42,259 nt of DNA from a virus: positions 1 through 42,259 of IMG/VR virus record IMGVR_UViG_3300023175_000085; one strand, given 5' to 3'. Below are positions 29,364-36,968 of this stretch, one piece after another (positions within the stretch are counted from its first letter, which is position 1; the number at the start of each line of letters is the position of its first letter). The translations under genes were made by a program, and so were the position numbers. The notes beneath the pieces were generated by a model, which made no database searches, was not told the origin of the DNA, and saw only the letters and a program-made list of their open reading frames with translations.

Positions 29364-31187
29364 ATGGCGAACGCAAACGCAATTATAGAATATGAGCTTA
29401 CTTCCAGCAACGATAAGTACATTGAGAGAGACACGTTCCCACACGAATCTCACAATGAGTTTCCTGCTGTTTATGGTAATGAGGATTTCATTTTTGAACT
29501 AACCTTTAATGGGAGAGTTCTGCTCGCAAATACGGCTGGTGGTACCCCGGTTGAACCATTTACTTTTAATGTTTTGACTGGGGAACCACTAGACCCTTCT
29601 CAAACAATTCGAATTGATCTAAGTCCAACTCCAGGTGGTGGTTATGAAACTGTAACCACTGACGTTGTGGCATATTGGGATGATTTCACAAATACAGATT
29701 TCGTTAATGGTGTTGCGAATACCTTCCCGGGTGCATCCGGATTTTACGGTAACATCACAGTCTATAATCACAAGATTCGATGGGAAAATGTGCAGTGGGC
29801 AAATTGGACTCAGCCATTTGATCTAGGATTTTTTAATTCTGCTACCAGTAATTTCTGGGATACATATAACGCAAATAACTACCCAGAGCAGATAGTAATT
29901 TACGCAGATTATAACGGTAACGCAAACCTCAATATCAGTTACACTACCACGGAACCGAATACTGCACCTTATTTCATACCTCCCACCTCTGATACTACAG
30001 TCGGTGGTGCTAACTCTTATGATATACCTACTGGGAAAATAACTAGAATAGAGGTGTTGAATCCCTATCCAGTTCCACCAGAAGAACAGCCTTCCGATTT
30101 TTATGGTGTGCCGTATTTGGAAAATGACCACCCTGCAGCTCTAAGAGCAGAAGCAATAGATAATTTATTTCCCAATCCAGCAACTTACGACGTTGATCCA
30201 GAAACTGGAATTGCTAATTATAATCGATATTTCAATAAACCACCTGCACCAGCATGGATTGCTGCACCGAATACACCCACATTTACATTTACCCAAGTCG
30301 ATGGGCCCAGAAGGGATGATCAGAATAATCTGGTAACTGGTGTTGATATGCTAGCATCAGTAAGGATATGGCGATATAGCGAATATGGTGATGGTTCACC
30401 TATAAACCCTCCTGTTGGTTCGCAGCACGATGATGGAAATTATTATGAATGGTTTGGTGCAAAACTCAATCTTTTAGACGGTGGAAAAAATTACGCCATA
30501 GGCGATACCTTTGAAATGACGATGAATAATCCTAATACAAGTTTGATTACTTCTGATATACCACTAAGGTGGGTTGTCAGAGATATCGAAGCTCCATTTG
30601 AAACAGCAAATGTAAACTATATTAGCATTGTTTCCAAACCAAATTATGTGGATGTAACAGTCGATGGAGCTCAACAAGGTGCTAACAGTGTTGTAAGATT
30701 TGTAAAGAACACCACGAAAATCTGGCCCGAAGAGAAGTACATATTCCAGACATATGCAAATTCGGTATTCGAAGCATCTGCTACCACCTCAGCAAATGTT
30801 GAATACGATAACGCAAACACTTTTTATAATACTGCTGATCCCGCCGATACTGCAGTATTGAGAGAATGGGTTTCACCAGATGACGAAAGACAGAATCGTA
30901 CTTCAGCAGAAGATTGGTACTACATATTTGAAATGAATGTTGGTGATGGTGTAAACACTCTAGTCGAAGACCATATCGTCACATTTCTACAGCGACATTA
31001 TTGGTCTACCAAACCTGGTAAGGGCATTTTCGAAAATGTAATTGACGACACACCCCAAGCAAATGGAACATTTGAAGACTTGTATGCCCCAACGATATCG
31101 CAGGTACAGCAAGACTATTATTTGTTTGCGAATACATATAATGAAATGATTCGAAACGCAGAAGACCTTTTTGGAGAGCAAGAATGA
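29364..31187 (+). CDS. Large virion structural protein (unassigned)
   Basis: 607 residues, rich in Asn, Thr, Tyr and Pro with beta-strand patterning and no membrane or enzyme motifs, typical of tail or baseplate/fibre components. It overlaps the PAAR gene by 4 bp, so a tail-tip or baseplate position is plausible. A short C-terminal helix (YLFANTYNEMIRNAEDLF) ends it. I do not recognise the family. Confidence 0.7.
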   Translation: MANANAIIEYELTSSNDKYIERDTFPHESHNEFPAVYGNEDFIFELTFNGRVLLANTAGGTPVEPFTFNVLTGEPLDPSQTIRIDLSPTPGGGYETVTTDVVAYWDDFTNTDFVNGVANTFPGASGFYGNITVYNHKIRWENVQWANWTQPFDLGFFNSATSNFWDTYNANNYPEQIVIYADYNGNANLNISYTTTEPNTAPYFIPPTSDTTVGGANSYDIPTGKITRIEVLNPYPVPPEEQPSDFYGVPYLENDHPAALRAEAIDNLFPNPATYDVDPETGIANYNRYFNKPPAPAWIAAPNTPTFTFTQVDGPRRDDQNNLVTGVDMLASVRIWRYSEYGDGSPINPPVGSQHDDGNYYEWFGAKLNLLDGGKNYAIGDTFEMTMNNPNTSLITSDIPLRWVVRDIEAPFETANVNYISIVSKPNYVDVTVDGAQQGANSVVRFVKNTTKIWPEEKYIFQTYANSVFEASATTSANVEYDNANTFYNTADPADTAVLREWVSPDDERQNRTSAEDWYYIFEMNVGDGVNTLVEDHIVTFLQRHYWSTKPGKGIFENVIDDTPQANGTFEDLYAPTISQVQQDYYLFANTYNEMIRNAEDLFGEQE

Positions 31188-31498
31188 CCCCAGCGGCAAG
31201 ATTTGGAGATCAAGTGGCAACGGGAACACCTGCAACACACGGTTGTTCTTTAACATCTACGATCGCCACAAATGTAATACCTACCGTATTGATTGAAGGT
31301 TCCGCGGCTGCAATTGTGGGATCTGTTACTGCCATACATGGTATTAAGGTGGGTAGTAGTTGTGTACCTCATACTGGTACCGTAAATGCTGGATCTTCTA
31401 AGGTCTTCATTGCTGGATTTCCTGCTGCAAGAGTTGGCGATCTGGTTGAGACTGATGGTGCTATTATTACTGGTGCGGCAAAGGTACTGATGGGATGA
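31184..31498 (+). CDS. PAAR-repeat tail-spike tip protein (T4 gp5.4-like)
   Basis: 104 residues. Starts TPAARFGD (PAAR motif), then repeats of GS/HG-rich beta hairpins (VGSVTAIHGIKVGSSC), and FPAARVGDLVETDG, a second PAAR-type turn. PAAR proteins cap the membrane-piercing spike of contractile tails and T6SS with a metal-bound tip. The His and Cys of THGC, IHG and VPH could be zinc ligands. T4 gp5.4 is 97 residues. Confidence 0.92.
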   Translation: MTPAARFGDQVATGTPATHGCSLTSTIATNVIPTVLIEGSAAAIVGSVTAIHGIKVGSSCVPHTGTVNAGSSKVFIAGFPAARVGDLVETDGAIITGAAKVLMG

Positions 31499-31740
31499 CA
31501 CCTCAGCAAATTTCGGATTATAAAATGAGATGGATGCGAGAAACAGCAGTAGAAGTACCCATTCACTCAGACCTCGAATCGGTTTGTAAAAACTGGTGTA
31601 AAGAAAACCTCAATCAGTGGCAATGGAAGCTTACTGAATGGACTAATGTTTATGAACACACGATTTACTTTGAAAATGAGCTCTTTGCTAGAGAGTTCAA
31701 TAAATGGGTAGCGTGGTATTATTTGGAGAATGAACTATGA
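31495..31740 (+). CDS. Conserved T4-like-phage small protein
   Basis: 81 residues. The start TPQQISDYKMRWM, and later WCKENLNQWQWKLTEWT and YEHTIYFENELFAREF, match a short family known to me from marine T4-like phages. It is Trp-rich (eight). It overlaps both neighbours by 4 bp. Function unknown. Confidence 0.78.
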   Translation: MTPQQISDYKMRWMRETAVEVPIHSDLESVCKNWCKENLNQWQWKLTEWTNVYEHTIYFENELFAREFNKWVAWYYLENEL

Positions 31741-32006
31741 TTGATGTAATTACTTTGAAATTGAATTCTGGTGAAGAGGTAATCGGCCGATACGAAGGCA
31801 AGACACCAGAACAAAATATCATCTTAAAGAAACCTGTCTGTCTGGCTCCCGGGCAAGAAGGTTTTGGAATGATCCCTTGGATTATGAGTGCTGATGCTGA
31901 TCAGGTAGAAATTAACCGTAATTCAGTTATCGGCCAGGCGGATACGATTGAAGAGATTGCTAAGAAATATCTTGAGGTTACCTCAGGTATTGCTCTCGCC
32001 TCTTGA
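31737..32006 (+). CDS. Sm-like (LSm-fold) small phage protein
   Basis: 89 residues. VITLKLNSGEEVIGRYEG is the beta1-beta2 signature of Sm-like folds, and LKKPVCLAPGQEGFGMIPWIMSA continues the barrel. Phage Sm-like proteins of this size occur in T4-like marine phages. RNA binding is possible but not demonstrated. The stop codon overlaps the -35 of the next promoter. Confidence 0.65.
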   Translation: MIDVITLKLNSGEEVIGRYEGKTPEQNIILKKPVCLAPGQEGFGMIPWIMSADADQVEINRNSVIGQADTIEEIAKKYLEVTSGIALAS

Positions 32007-32036
32007 CACCCACCCAGTGACATGATATAATGTCAC
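32003..32036 (+). promoter_or_regulatory. Sigma70-type promoter with operator-like dyad over the -10
   Basis: TTGACA 32003-32008, 17-bp spacer, TATAAT 32026-32031. GTGACAT (32017-32023) and ATGTCAC (32030-32036) are a perfect 7-bp inverted repeat centred on the -10 box. The layout fits a repressor site rather than an RNA hairpin, since most of it lies upstream of the start site. It drives the exonuclease gene at 32056. Confidence 0.7.
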
Positions 32037-32055
32037 ATTGAATTAAGGTTATATT

Positions 32056-32745
32056 ATGTTTACACATCACGACCATGGCGTTGTTCTACCGACTCTGACT
32101 CGAAAAACGACCGAAGAAGGTAGAAGATATTTCACCCCAGATGGATCTGCTTATCCGTCAGTAACGACGGTTCTCGGTATCCTGAGCAAACAAGCTATCA
32201 TAGAATGGAGAAAGAGGGTAGGGGAAGAAGAGGCGAATCGAATCTCCCGACAAGCATCTGGTCGTGGTACTGCTGTACACAAGCTTTGTGAAGACTACCT
32301 CAATAATGAAGAAGATTGGAAAGGCAAACATCAGCCTGCAAATCTCTTCATGTTCAATACGCTGAAGCCCGTGTTAGACGAAAAAATAAATAATATATGG
32401 TTTCAGGAAGTTTATCTTTATAGTGATAAATTGAAGACTGCTGGCCAGGTTGATTGCATTGCAGAGTTCGAAGGTGAACTCTCAGTAATTGACTTTAAAA
32501 CATCGAGACGCGTAAAGAAAGAGGATGGAATCCTCGGTTATTTTCTTCAGGTCTCTTTTTATGCCGCAGCCTTTTATGAGATGACAGGCATCCCGATCCG
32601 TCAGGGTGTCATTCTTATTGCTGTAGATGACTCTGAGCCTCAGGTATTTAAGTTTAACACTTATGATTACCTTGAACATTTTGTACAGGTAAGAAAAAAA
32701 TATAGGGCTCTTTATGAAGACAAAACCGCGGTACATAATAATTGA
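32056..32745 (+). CDS. PD-(D/E)XK exonuclease (Cas4/MGME1-like)
   Basis: 229 residues. The nuclease core has H75 in GTAVHKLCEDYL, E118 in FQEVYLY, D133 in AGQVDCIAEF, and D146-x-K148 in VIDFKTS, followed by a QVSFYAAAFYE motif typical of RecB/Cas4-like folds. It most likely degrades single-stranded DNA ends in recombination or host-DNA breakdown. Its promoter carries an operator-like dyad. It overlaps the next gene by 32 bp. Confidence 0.9.
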   Translation: MFTHHDHGVVLPTLTRKTTEEGRRYFTPDGSAYPSVTTVLGILSKQAIIEWRKRVGEEEANRISRQASGRGTAVHKLCEDYLNNEEDWKGKHQPANLFMFNTLKPVLDEKINNIWFQEVYLYSDKLKTAGQVDCIAEFEGELSVIDFKTSRRVKKEDGILGYFLQVSFYAAAFYEMTGIPIRQGVILIAVDDSEPQVFKFNTYDYLEHFVQVRKKYRALYEDKTAVHNN

Positions 32746-33070
32746 TTATAATAGAGGCGTATTTTTAGGAACCTATTCCGATGAAGATGTAGGGACCGAT
32801 AGTGATCCAGATAAGCGATATGCCCTATTTGCCAATAATAACCCTTTCTATATCACCAGAGCATGTTCTTTTAGATCAGCCAATATGGCTAGAGCTTACA
32901 TAGAAGATGTCTTCCCGCAACCCAGGTGGCACGATCTAGCAGCGATGCCCGTGGACTCAGATGATGAGTATCCAGATGTGATTGATATCATCAAATCTGG
33001 CTATGGCGATCATGTATACGATATGCTAGACGGCTTGTTCGACACACCGGACAATCCCACCATCCACTGA
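32714..33070 (+). CDS. Hypothetical phage protein
   Basis: 118 residues, starting inside the exonuclease gene (32 bp overlap). PRYIIIDYNRGVFLGTYSDEDV begins an alpha/beta fold. The rest is acidic, ending VYDMLDGLFDTPD. No family is recognised. No separate promoter is seen, so it is expressed with the exonuclease. Confidence 0.72.
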   Translation: MKTKPRYIIIDYNRGVFLGTYSDEDVGTDSDPDKRYALFANNNPFYITRACSFRSANMARAYIEDVFPQPRWHDLAAMPVDSDDEYPDVIDIIKSGYGDHVYDMLDGLFDTPDNPTIH

Positions 33071-33095
33071 TTCTTATAACAAAAAGTTCTAAGAA
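33071..33095. repeat. Interrupted dyad between stop codon and early promoter
   Basis: TTCTTA (33071-33076) and TAAGAA (33090-33095), separated by 13 nt, immediately follow the stop of the 32714 gene. They precede the conserved AT-rich element of the 33132 promoter. Comparable dyads occur at 20325 and 40643. Confidence 0.35.
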
Positions 33096-33160
33096 TATTC
33101 CAAAATAATCTAAAAATACCCGAAAAAGGTGTTGACTCTGGAAGCATAGCCCCTTATAAT
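33095..33160 (+). promoter_or_regulatory. Early promoter with conserved upstream element (copy 1)
   Basis: TTGACT 33132-33137, 17-bp spacer ending AGCATAGCCCCT, TATAAT 33155-33160. Upstream, a 22-bp AT-rich element (33095-33116, core TTCCAAAATA) recurs at 40666 with one mismatch. The spacer is also shared with that copy, so the two promoters are duplicates or are under common selection. Confidence 0.8.
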
Positions 33161-33185
33161 GGTCTCAGAAATTAGAAATGAGACC
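33161..33185. promoter_or_regulatory. Operator-like palindrome at the transcription start
   Basis: GGTCTCA (33161-33167) and TGAGACC (33179-33185) are perfect 7-bp arms around 11 nt, directly after the -10 box and 5 nt before ATG 33191. The 5-prime arm lies mostly upstream of the expected start site, favouring a protein operator. A leader hairpin hiding the start is the alternative. No Shine-Dalgarno sequence is seen for 33191. Confidence 0.5.
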
Positions 33186-33190
33186 AAATT

Positions 33191-33487
33191 ATGCTGAAAT
33201 ATGAAAACACTGCTGAGATCGGAGACGTCATCAAGGCTTATGATTTCGAGCCTGTTGAAGGTCGTCCCGATGCTTATCTTGTGGGTCGGGTCATTCGTAA
33301 AGGACCTGTCTACGTTGAGATTGAACCGGGCCGTAAGGCCTACGTCTGTGACGGTTACACCGTTTGCGTGACAGATTCTGTGTCTGGTTCTGATAAGCTT
33401 GACAAGAATCGAATCGGTAGAGAAATGTATGTCCCCTATGAAACAGCCATTTGGGATTATGATGGACGAGTGGAGGTAGTAGCCTAA
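33191..33487 (+). CDS. Hypothetical small early protein
   Basis: 98 residues, beta-rich (IGDVIKAYDFEPVEGR, then YLVGRVIRKGPVYVEIEPG), compatible with a small barrel. It is the first gene after a strong promoter flanked by a palindrome. Its stop overlaps the next ATG by one base. No family is recognised with confidence. Confidence 0.78.
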   Translation: MLKYENTAEIGDVIKAYDFEPVEGRPDAYLVGRVIRKGPVYVEIEPGRKAYVCDGYTVCVTDSVSGSDKLDKNRIGREMYVPYETAIWDYDGRVEVVA

Positions 33488-33663
33488 TGAGAAAATATAC
33501 AGTTAAAGTTTGGGAAGATGGTTGTGGTTCGTTTACCTTTAAAGGAATCGAGGCTTCAAATAAGAATGAAGCCTGCCAAGAAGGTATCGAAGTCTACAAG
33601 ATCTTTGCTGAAGACCTTGAAATCAAAACCCTTAACGCTACTGCAACTTTGGAGAGAGTATAA
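33487..33663 (+). CDS. 58-residue hypothetical protein
   Basis: ATG 33487 overlaps the previous stop (TAATG), and the stop TAA 33661-33663 abuts the next ATG. The peptide has alternating strand and helix (KYTVKVWEDGCGSFTFKG, then EASNKNEACQEGI), resembling short domains that add to a larger sheet. Such proteins are frequent in early regions of T4-like phages. Function unknown. Confidence 0.7.
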   Translation: MRKYTVKVWEDGCGSFTFKGIEASNKNEACQEGIEVYKIFAEDLEIKTLNATATLERV

Positions 33664-33900
33664 ATGTCAATGTACGATTGGCTTCAGGATCGAATTGATA
33701 CCACGGGTGTCAAGCTGTACGACTTTCGTAACAAAGCTATTCAGACTATCACCCTTCAATCTGGTACTGATTTACCGACTAGGAGTCAAATGTTTTGTCG
33801 GTTGCAAAAGACTGTTGAGCTTCGTAATGAACTGAACGAGGTAATTGAAAACCTCGAAAAACTCTTAGATGGAGAATATAATGGTAATCGAAAAAGCTAA
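33664..33900 (+). CDS. 78-residue helical protein
   Basis: GGAGAGAG at 33650-33657 is a good ribosome binding site for ATG 33664. The sequence is helical with a C-terminal coiled-coil-like part (LRNELNEVIENLEKLLDGE). It overlaps the next gene by 20 bp. No family recognised. Confidence 0.72.
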   Translation: MSMYDWLQDRIDTTGVKLYDFRNKAIQTITLQSGTDLPTRSQMFCRLQKTVELRNELNEVIENLEKLLDGEYNGNRKS

Positions 33901-34060
33901 AGAGAAGATGGATGCAATCCGCATTGCTGAGAGCTGCATGAATTCGGTTTTGACCGTCAACCCAAATGCCTTTGAAATGAAGGTGTTTGCAACCCTTGCT
34001 GAGTTAAAGATGGATCTGCTTGACGCCCTCGACGAAGAATTTGAAAAAAGTTTCAAATAA
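33881..34060 (+). CDS. 59-residue helical protein
   Basis: I chose ATG 33881 over 33869 because GGAGAA at 33871-33876 suits it. The peptide is an amphipathic helix pair (MVIEKAKEKMDAIRIAES, then ATLAELKMDLLDALDEEFEK). It ends just before the 34074 promoter. Function unknown. Confidence 0.7.
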   Translation: MVIEKAKEKMDAIRIAESCMNSVLTVNPNAFEMKVFATLAELKMDLLDALDEEFEKSFK

Positions 34061-34073
34061 ATTGAAAAAAGTG

Positions 34074-34102
34074 TTGACAAAGTTGTTTTCATTTGATATA
34101 AT
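34074..34102 (+). promoter_or_regulatory. Early sigma70 promoter (twin of 41407)
   Basis: TTGACA 34074-34079, 17-bp spacer, TATAAT 34097-34102. The region from -35 to +20 (TTGACAAAGT ... ATTTGATATAATTA ... TGTAATTTG) nearly repeats that at 41407. It drives the 34139 gene set. Confidence 0.85.
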
Positions 34103-34138
34103 TACTCTGTAATTTGATGATTGAGAAGGAAATTTGAT

Positions 34139-34522
34139 ATGGCATACGTTAGTCAAGAAATGAAAAAGAAGTTGGCCCCTGGCATCAAGGCCGTCCTGAA
34201 AAAATACGGAATGAAAGGGACCGTTGCTGTCAAGAATCATATGAGTCTGGTCTGTAACGTAAAGAGCGGACCCCTTGATATTTTGGGTGCCCTTCCTGTC
34301 AGTGAATATGGTCCCCGTGACTATGTTCAAGTCAACCCCTACTGGATCGAAGAAAACTATGATGATCCTAAGGTTGTCTCTTTCTTAACTGAACTAAAGG
34401 ATGCCCTTGAAGGTCCTGATTTCTTCTGCAATGACGATATCATGACTGACTATTTCCACCGAAGCCACTACATCGACATCAACGTCGGACAGTTTGGCAA
34501 ACCCTATGTTTTGGAGGCTTAA
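34139..34522 (+). CDS. Conserved phage protein (KELAPGIK-type)
   Basis: 127 residues from ATG 34139 (GAGAAGGA upstream at 34123-34130; the longer start at 34121 lacks a ribosome binding site). MAYVSQEMKKKLAPGIKAVLKKYGMKGTVAVKNHMSLV is a pattern recurring in many phage early regions in my memory. Function is unproven. It is first in an early operon behind a consensus promoter. Confidence 0.82.
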   Translation: MAYVSQEMKKKLAPGIKAVLKKYGMKGTVAVKNHMSLVCNVKSGPLDILGALPVSEYGPRDYVQVNPYWIEENYDDPKVVSFLTELKDALEGPDFFCNDDIMTDYFHRSHYIDINVGQFGKPYVLEA

Positions 34523-34523
34523 G

Positions 34524-34736
34524 ATGACCGACTTCTATACCTTGGCTCAAGACCTTCAAGAGTGCAAGAACGACAAACAGCTCTTGAAGGTTGTTCAAGA
34601 TATTATGAAAAACAAGGCCAAGTATGGCTTGGACGAAGACCAACTTAACAAGCTTGAACAAATCGGTATTCGACGATATGATCAGCTTGAACGTGAACGT
34701 CAATTCATGTTTCGAAATAAGAAGTGGGGTAATTAA
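34524..34736 (+). CDS. 70-residue helical protein
   Basis: ATG 34524 has GGAGG at 34513-34517. A charged helical protein (MTDFYTLAQDLQECKNDKQ, then DEDQLNKLEQIGIRRYDQLE) with no recognisable family. It probably belongs to the early operon that starts at 34139. Confidence 0.7.
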   Translation: MTDFYTLAQDLQECKNDKQLLKVVQDIMKNKAKYGLDEDQLNKLEQIGIRRYDQLERERQFMFRNKKWGN

Positions 34737-34737
34737 T

Positions 34738-34884
34738 ATGGAAAACCTGGACGGCCTCTACAATGACCTTATTTGCCTCTGCGAGATTCGTGGAGAGTTG
34801 TCCCCCGAAGATAATGCAAAGGTAGAGGCTCGCATTTCTGAACTGCGCAAGCAAATCGCAAAAATTGAAGAAACTTTAAATTAA
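34738..34884 (+). CDS. 48-residue coiled-coil peptide
   Basis: ATG 34738, one base after the previous stop codon, to TAA 34882-34884. The longer frame upstream is within the previous gene. The C-terminal half is a coiled coil (NAKVEARISELRKQIAKIEE). No family recognised. Confidence 0.6.
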   Translation: MENLDGLYNDLICLCEIRGELSPEDNAKVEARISELRKQIAKIEETLN

Positions 34885-34898
34885 GAGGAAATTTAGTT

Positions 34899-35855
34899 AT
34901 GGCACATAATCTTGAAATCGTTAATGGTGAGGCTCAAATGGCCTATCGTCTTTCTTCTGGTGTACCCTGGCACGGAATGGGTGTACCTGTGAATGATGAC
35001 ATGACTCCACGAGAAATGATGGTCGCTGCTGGTCTTGACTGGGAAGTCGAAAAGGTAGACACCTTTATTCGCTATCGTGGCGACAACCAGAAGACCGGAC
35101 AACAGGCTCTGGTACGAAGCACCGATGGCAAAATCTTGACCATGGTTGGCGAAGGTTGGAATCCTTGCCAGAACGAAGAGGCGTTTGAGTTCTTTTCTGA
35201 ATTCGTCTCTAATGGTGATATGGTAATGGATACTGCTGGATCCCTACAGGACGGTCGACTTGTTTGGGCTGCAGCCGATGTAAAAGATGGATTCGAGCTA
35301 TTCGGTGGTGATGAGGTCAAGGGTTATCTCTTGTTCTCAAATCCGCATCAATACGGTAAGAGCATCGACGTCAAATTTGTCATGACCCGAGTCGTTTGTA
35401 ATAATACTCTGACTATGGCTCTCACCGAGAAAGGGATGCCTGCTGTCCGACTCTCTCACCGTACAGAATTTGATGCTGAGAAGGTCAAGACGCTTCTGGG
35501 TATTTCACACACTCGTGTTGAACAGTTCAAACAGGCAGCTGAATTCCTTGGTTCCAAGCGCTACACCAACGATTCGTTCCAGAAGTTCCTTGCAAAGGTC
35601 TTTGGTGAATCTACTAAGGAAAACAAAACACTCAGTCGTACTGCTGAACGTGCACTTGAGATCGTCGATACTCAACCAGGAGCAGAGTTCCGACCAGGCA
35701 CTTGGTGGAATGCATACAATGCAGTTACCTATCTGACCGATCACGAACTGGGTCGAAACGCTGACAACCGTACTGCATCTGCATGGTTCGGTGCAAACGC
35801 AAAACGTAAATTGGATGCATTGAACACGGCTGTAGAAATGGCAGAGGTTGCTTAA
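34899..35855 (+). CDS. DUF932 phage/plasmid-type protein
   Basis: 318 residues with AGAGGA at 34885-34890. The start GVPWHGMGVPVNDDMTP, LVRSTDGKILTMVGEGWNPCQNEE, FSNPHQYGKS, and VVCNNTLTMALTEKG are DUF932 hallmarks (phage/plasmid-like TIGR03299 group). The family is widespread on mobile elements, but its biochemical role is not established. It belongs to the same early operon, is followed by a small gene, and precedes a strong terminator at 36224. Confidence 0.93.
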   Translation: MAHNLEIVNGEAQMAYRLSSGVPWHGMGVPVNDDMTPREMMVAAGLDWEVEKVDTFIRYRGDNQKTGQQALVRSTDGKILTMVGEGWNPCQNEEAFEFFSEFVSNGDMVMDTAGSLQDGRLVWAAADVKDGFELFGGDEVKGYLLFSNPHQYGKSIDVKFVMTRVVCNNTLTMALTEKGMPAVRLSHRTEFDAEKVKTLLGISHTRVEQFKQAAEFLGSKRYTNDSFQKFLAKVFGESTKENKTLSRTAERALEIVDTQPGAEFRPGTWWNAYNAVTYLTDHELGRNADNRTASAWFGANAKRKLDALNTAVEMAEVA

Positions 35856-35893
35856 GCAACCTCTCTACCTCACACACACCATAGGAGTAGATT

Positions 35894-36202
35894 ATGAAAT
35901 TTTTTAAAAGAACCGATGCTTATGTTGGCACATTCGACGTTGAAAGTGTCGACGATATGATTGAAATTGAAAAGATTCGTCGGGTTGTTCGTAATCTAAA
36001 CAAGACGCTGAAAGAGTCTGGTGCTGTTGACTCCTCTGGTGATCCTATTCGTTATCGTCTTTGCCTGAAAGGAAGAAAGCCTAGAATTCCCATGTACAAC
36101 AAAAAGACTAAGCGAATGGTAAAATATACGGCCTTTGGTGATATCCCAGGTGGTATTGCTAATGCACAATCAATTGACGCATATTTACATCGCAGATATT
36201 AA
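35894..36202 (+). CDS. Hypothetical basic phage protein
   Basis: 102 residues with ATAGGAG at 35881-35887. The last gene before the terminator. The basic middle LCLKGRKPRIPMYNKKTKRMVKY may bind nucleic acid. IPGGIANAQSIDAYLHRRY ends it. It resembles short marine-phage proteins found near DUF932 genes, from memory. Confidence 0.78.
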   Translation: MKFFKRTDAYVGTFDVESVDDMIEIEKIRRVVRNLNKTLKESGAVDSSGDPIRYRLCLKGRKPRIPMYNKKTKRMVKYTAFGDIPGGIANAQSIDAYLHRRY

Positions 36203-36223
36203 CCGTCAAAAAATTTACATTCT

Positions 36224-36245
36224 GGGGCCTTTAGGGCCCCTTTTT
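36224..36245 (+). terminator. Intrinsic terminator
   Basis: GGGGCC (36224-36229) pairs with GGCCCC (36235-36240) across a 5-nt loop, followed by TTTTT (36241-36245). It closes the early operon 21 nt after the 35894 stop and separates it from the late block. Confidence 0.93.
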
Positions 36246-36339
36246 AGTATGAATAATGATAGGTGTGTCAAATAGTTGACATATTTTCATTGACTAACGA
36301 GGGCAAACGAGGGTTTATTCATGGGTGGATATGCTCTGT

Positions 36340-36347
36340 TATAAATA
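36340..36347 (+). promoter_or_regulatory. T4-type late promoter (TATAAATA)
   Basis: Exact box, 33 nt upstream of ATG 36381 and downstream of the terminator. It is the expected promoter of the secreted-protein block. The rest of 36246-36339 contains a TTGACA (36274-36279) without a matching -10. Confidence 0.75.
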
Positions 36348-36380
36348 GCCTTGAGATTTGTATATTGATTAAGGTATAAT

Positions 36381-36968
36381 ATGAAAACTAATATTTTGCT
36401 TTTTGTTATTTTGCTCCTAGGCTTTTCTTCTAGTCCATATGCACAAGAAGAAACACCAGATCCGATAGATGATGTGATCAGATCAGAGGCGACGACCACC
36501 AGTACAGTGACAACGAATGGTAATACAACTACTACTCTAAAATCACCTCCTGCTAGTGCAATATCCCCAACGATCAACACATCGAATTCCGACCTCTGTA
36601 CATTTGGAGTTGCTGGGGCAATACAAACACAGATTCTTGGTGTATCTACGGGAACACAATTTACTGATGAGAACTGTGAAAGATTAAAGAACGCTAAGAC
36701 TCTTTATGATATGGGAATGAAGGTCGCTGCCGTTTCTTTGATGTGTCAAGACAAGAGAGTCTTTGATGCGATGATGAATGCAGGAACTCCCTGCCCATAT
36801 GATGGTTTAATCGGCCAAGAGGCAAAAGCAGCTTGGAAGGTAAATGCTCAAGACGAACCTCTTGCTGAGGGCGAAAAGGGTAAAAAGGAGGAACTGGACG
36901 TTGATCAAAAGACACTCATGGCCGCTGGTGGGGTTGCTGGTTTGCTTCTTCTGCTTGTCTTACTCTGA
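36381..36968 (+). CDS. Exported protein with signal peptide and C-terminal membrane anchor
   Basis: 195 residues. The signal peptide is about 1-21 (LLFVILLLGFSSSPYAQ, cleavage after AYAQ-type site). A Thr/Asn-rich linker (TTTSTVTTNGNTTTTL) follows. A Cys-containing domain (LCTFGVAGAIQTQILGVSTG ... ENCERLKNAKTLYDMGMKVAAVSLMCQ) resembles a conserved protein of marine T4-like phages. The last about 20 residues (AAGGVAGLLLLLVLL) form a membrane helix. The gene lies under a late promoter box and overlaps the next gene in another frame. Confidence 0.8.
   Translation: MKTNILLFVILLLGFSSSPYAQEETPDPIDDVIRSEATTTSTVTTNGNTTTTLKSPPASAISPTINTSNSDLCTFGVAGAIQTQILGVSTGTQFTDENCERLKNAKTLYDMGMKVAAVSLMCQDKRVFDAMMNAGTPCPYDGLIGQEAKAAWKVNAQDEPLAEGEKGKKEELDVDQKTLMAAGGVAGLLLLLVLL

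Noticed and set aside
33518-33835. A 105-codon plus-strand open frame
   Set aside because: Overlaps 33487-33663 and 33664-33900 in another frame; the latter have tight start-stop joins and ribosome binding sites, the former none.
36274-36300. TTGACA upstream of the late block as an early promoter
   Set aside because: No -10-like hexamer at 16-18 bp; the sequence there is GACTAACGAG.
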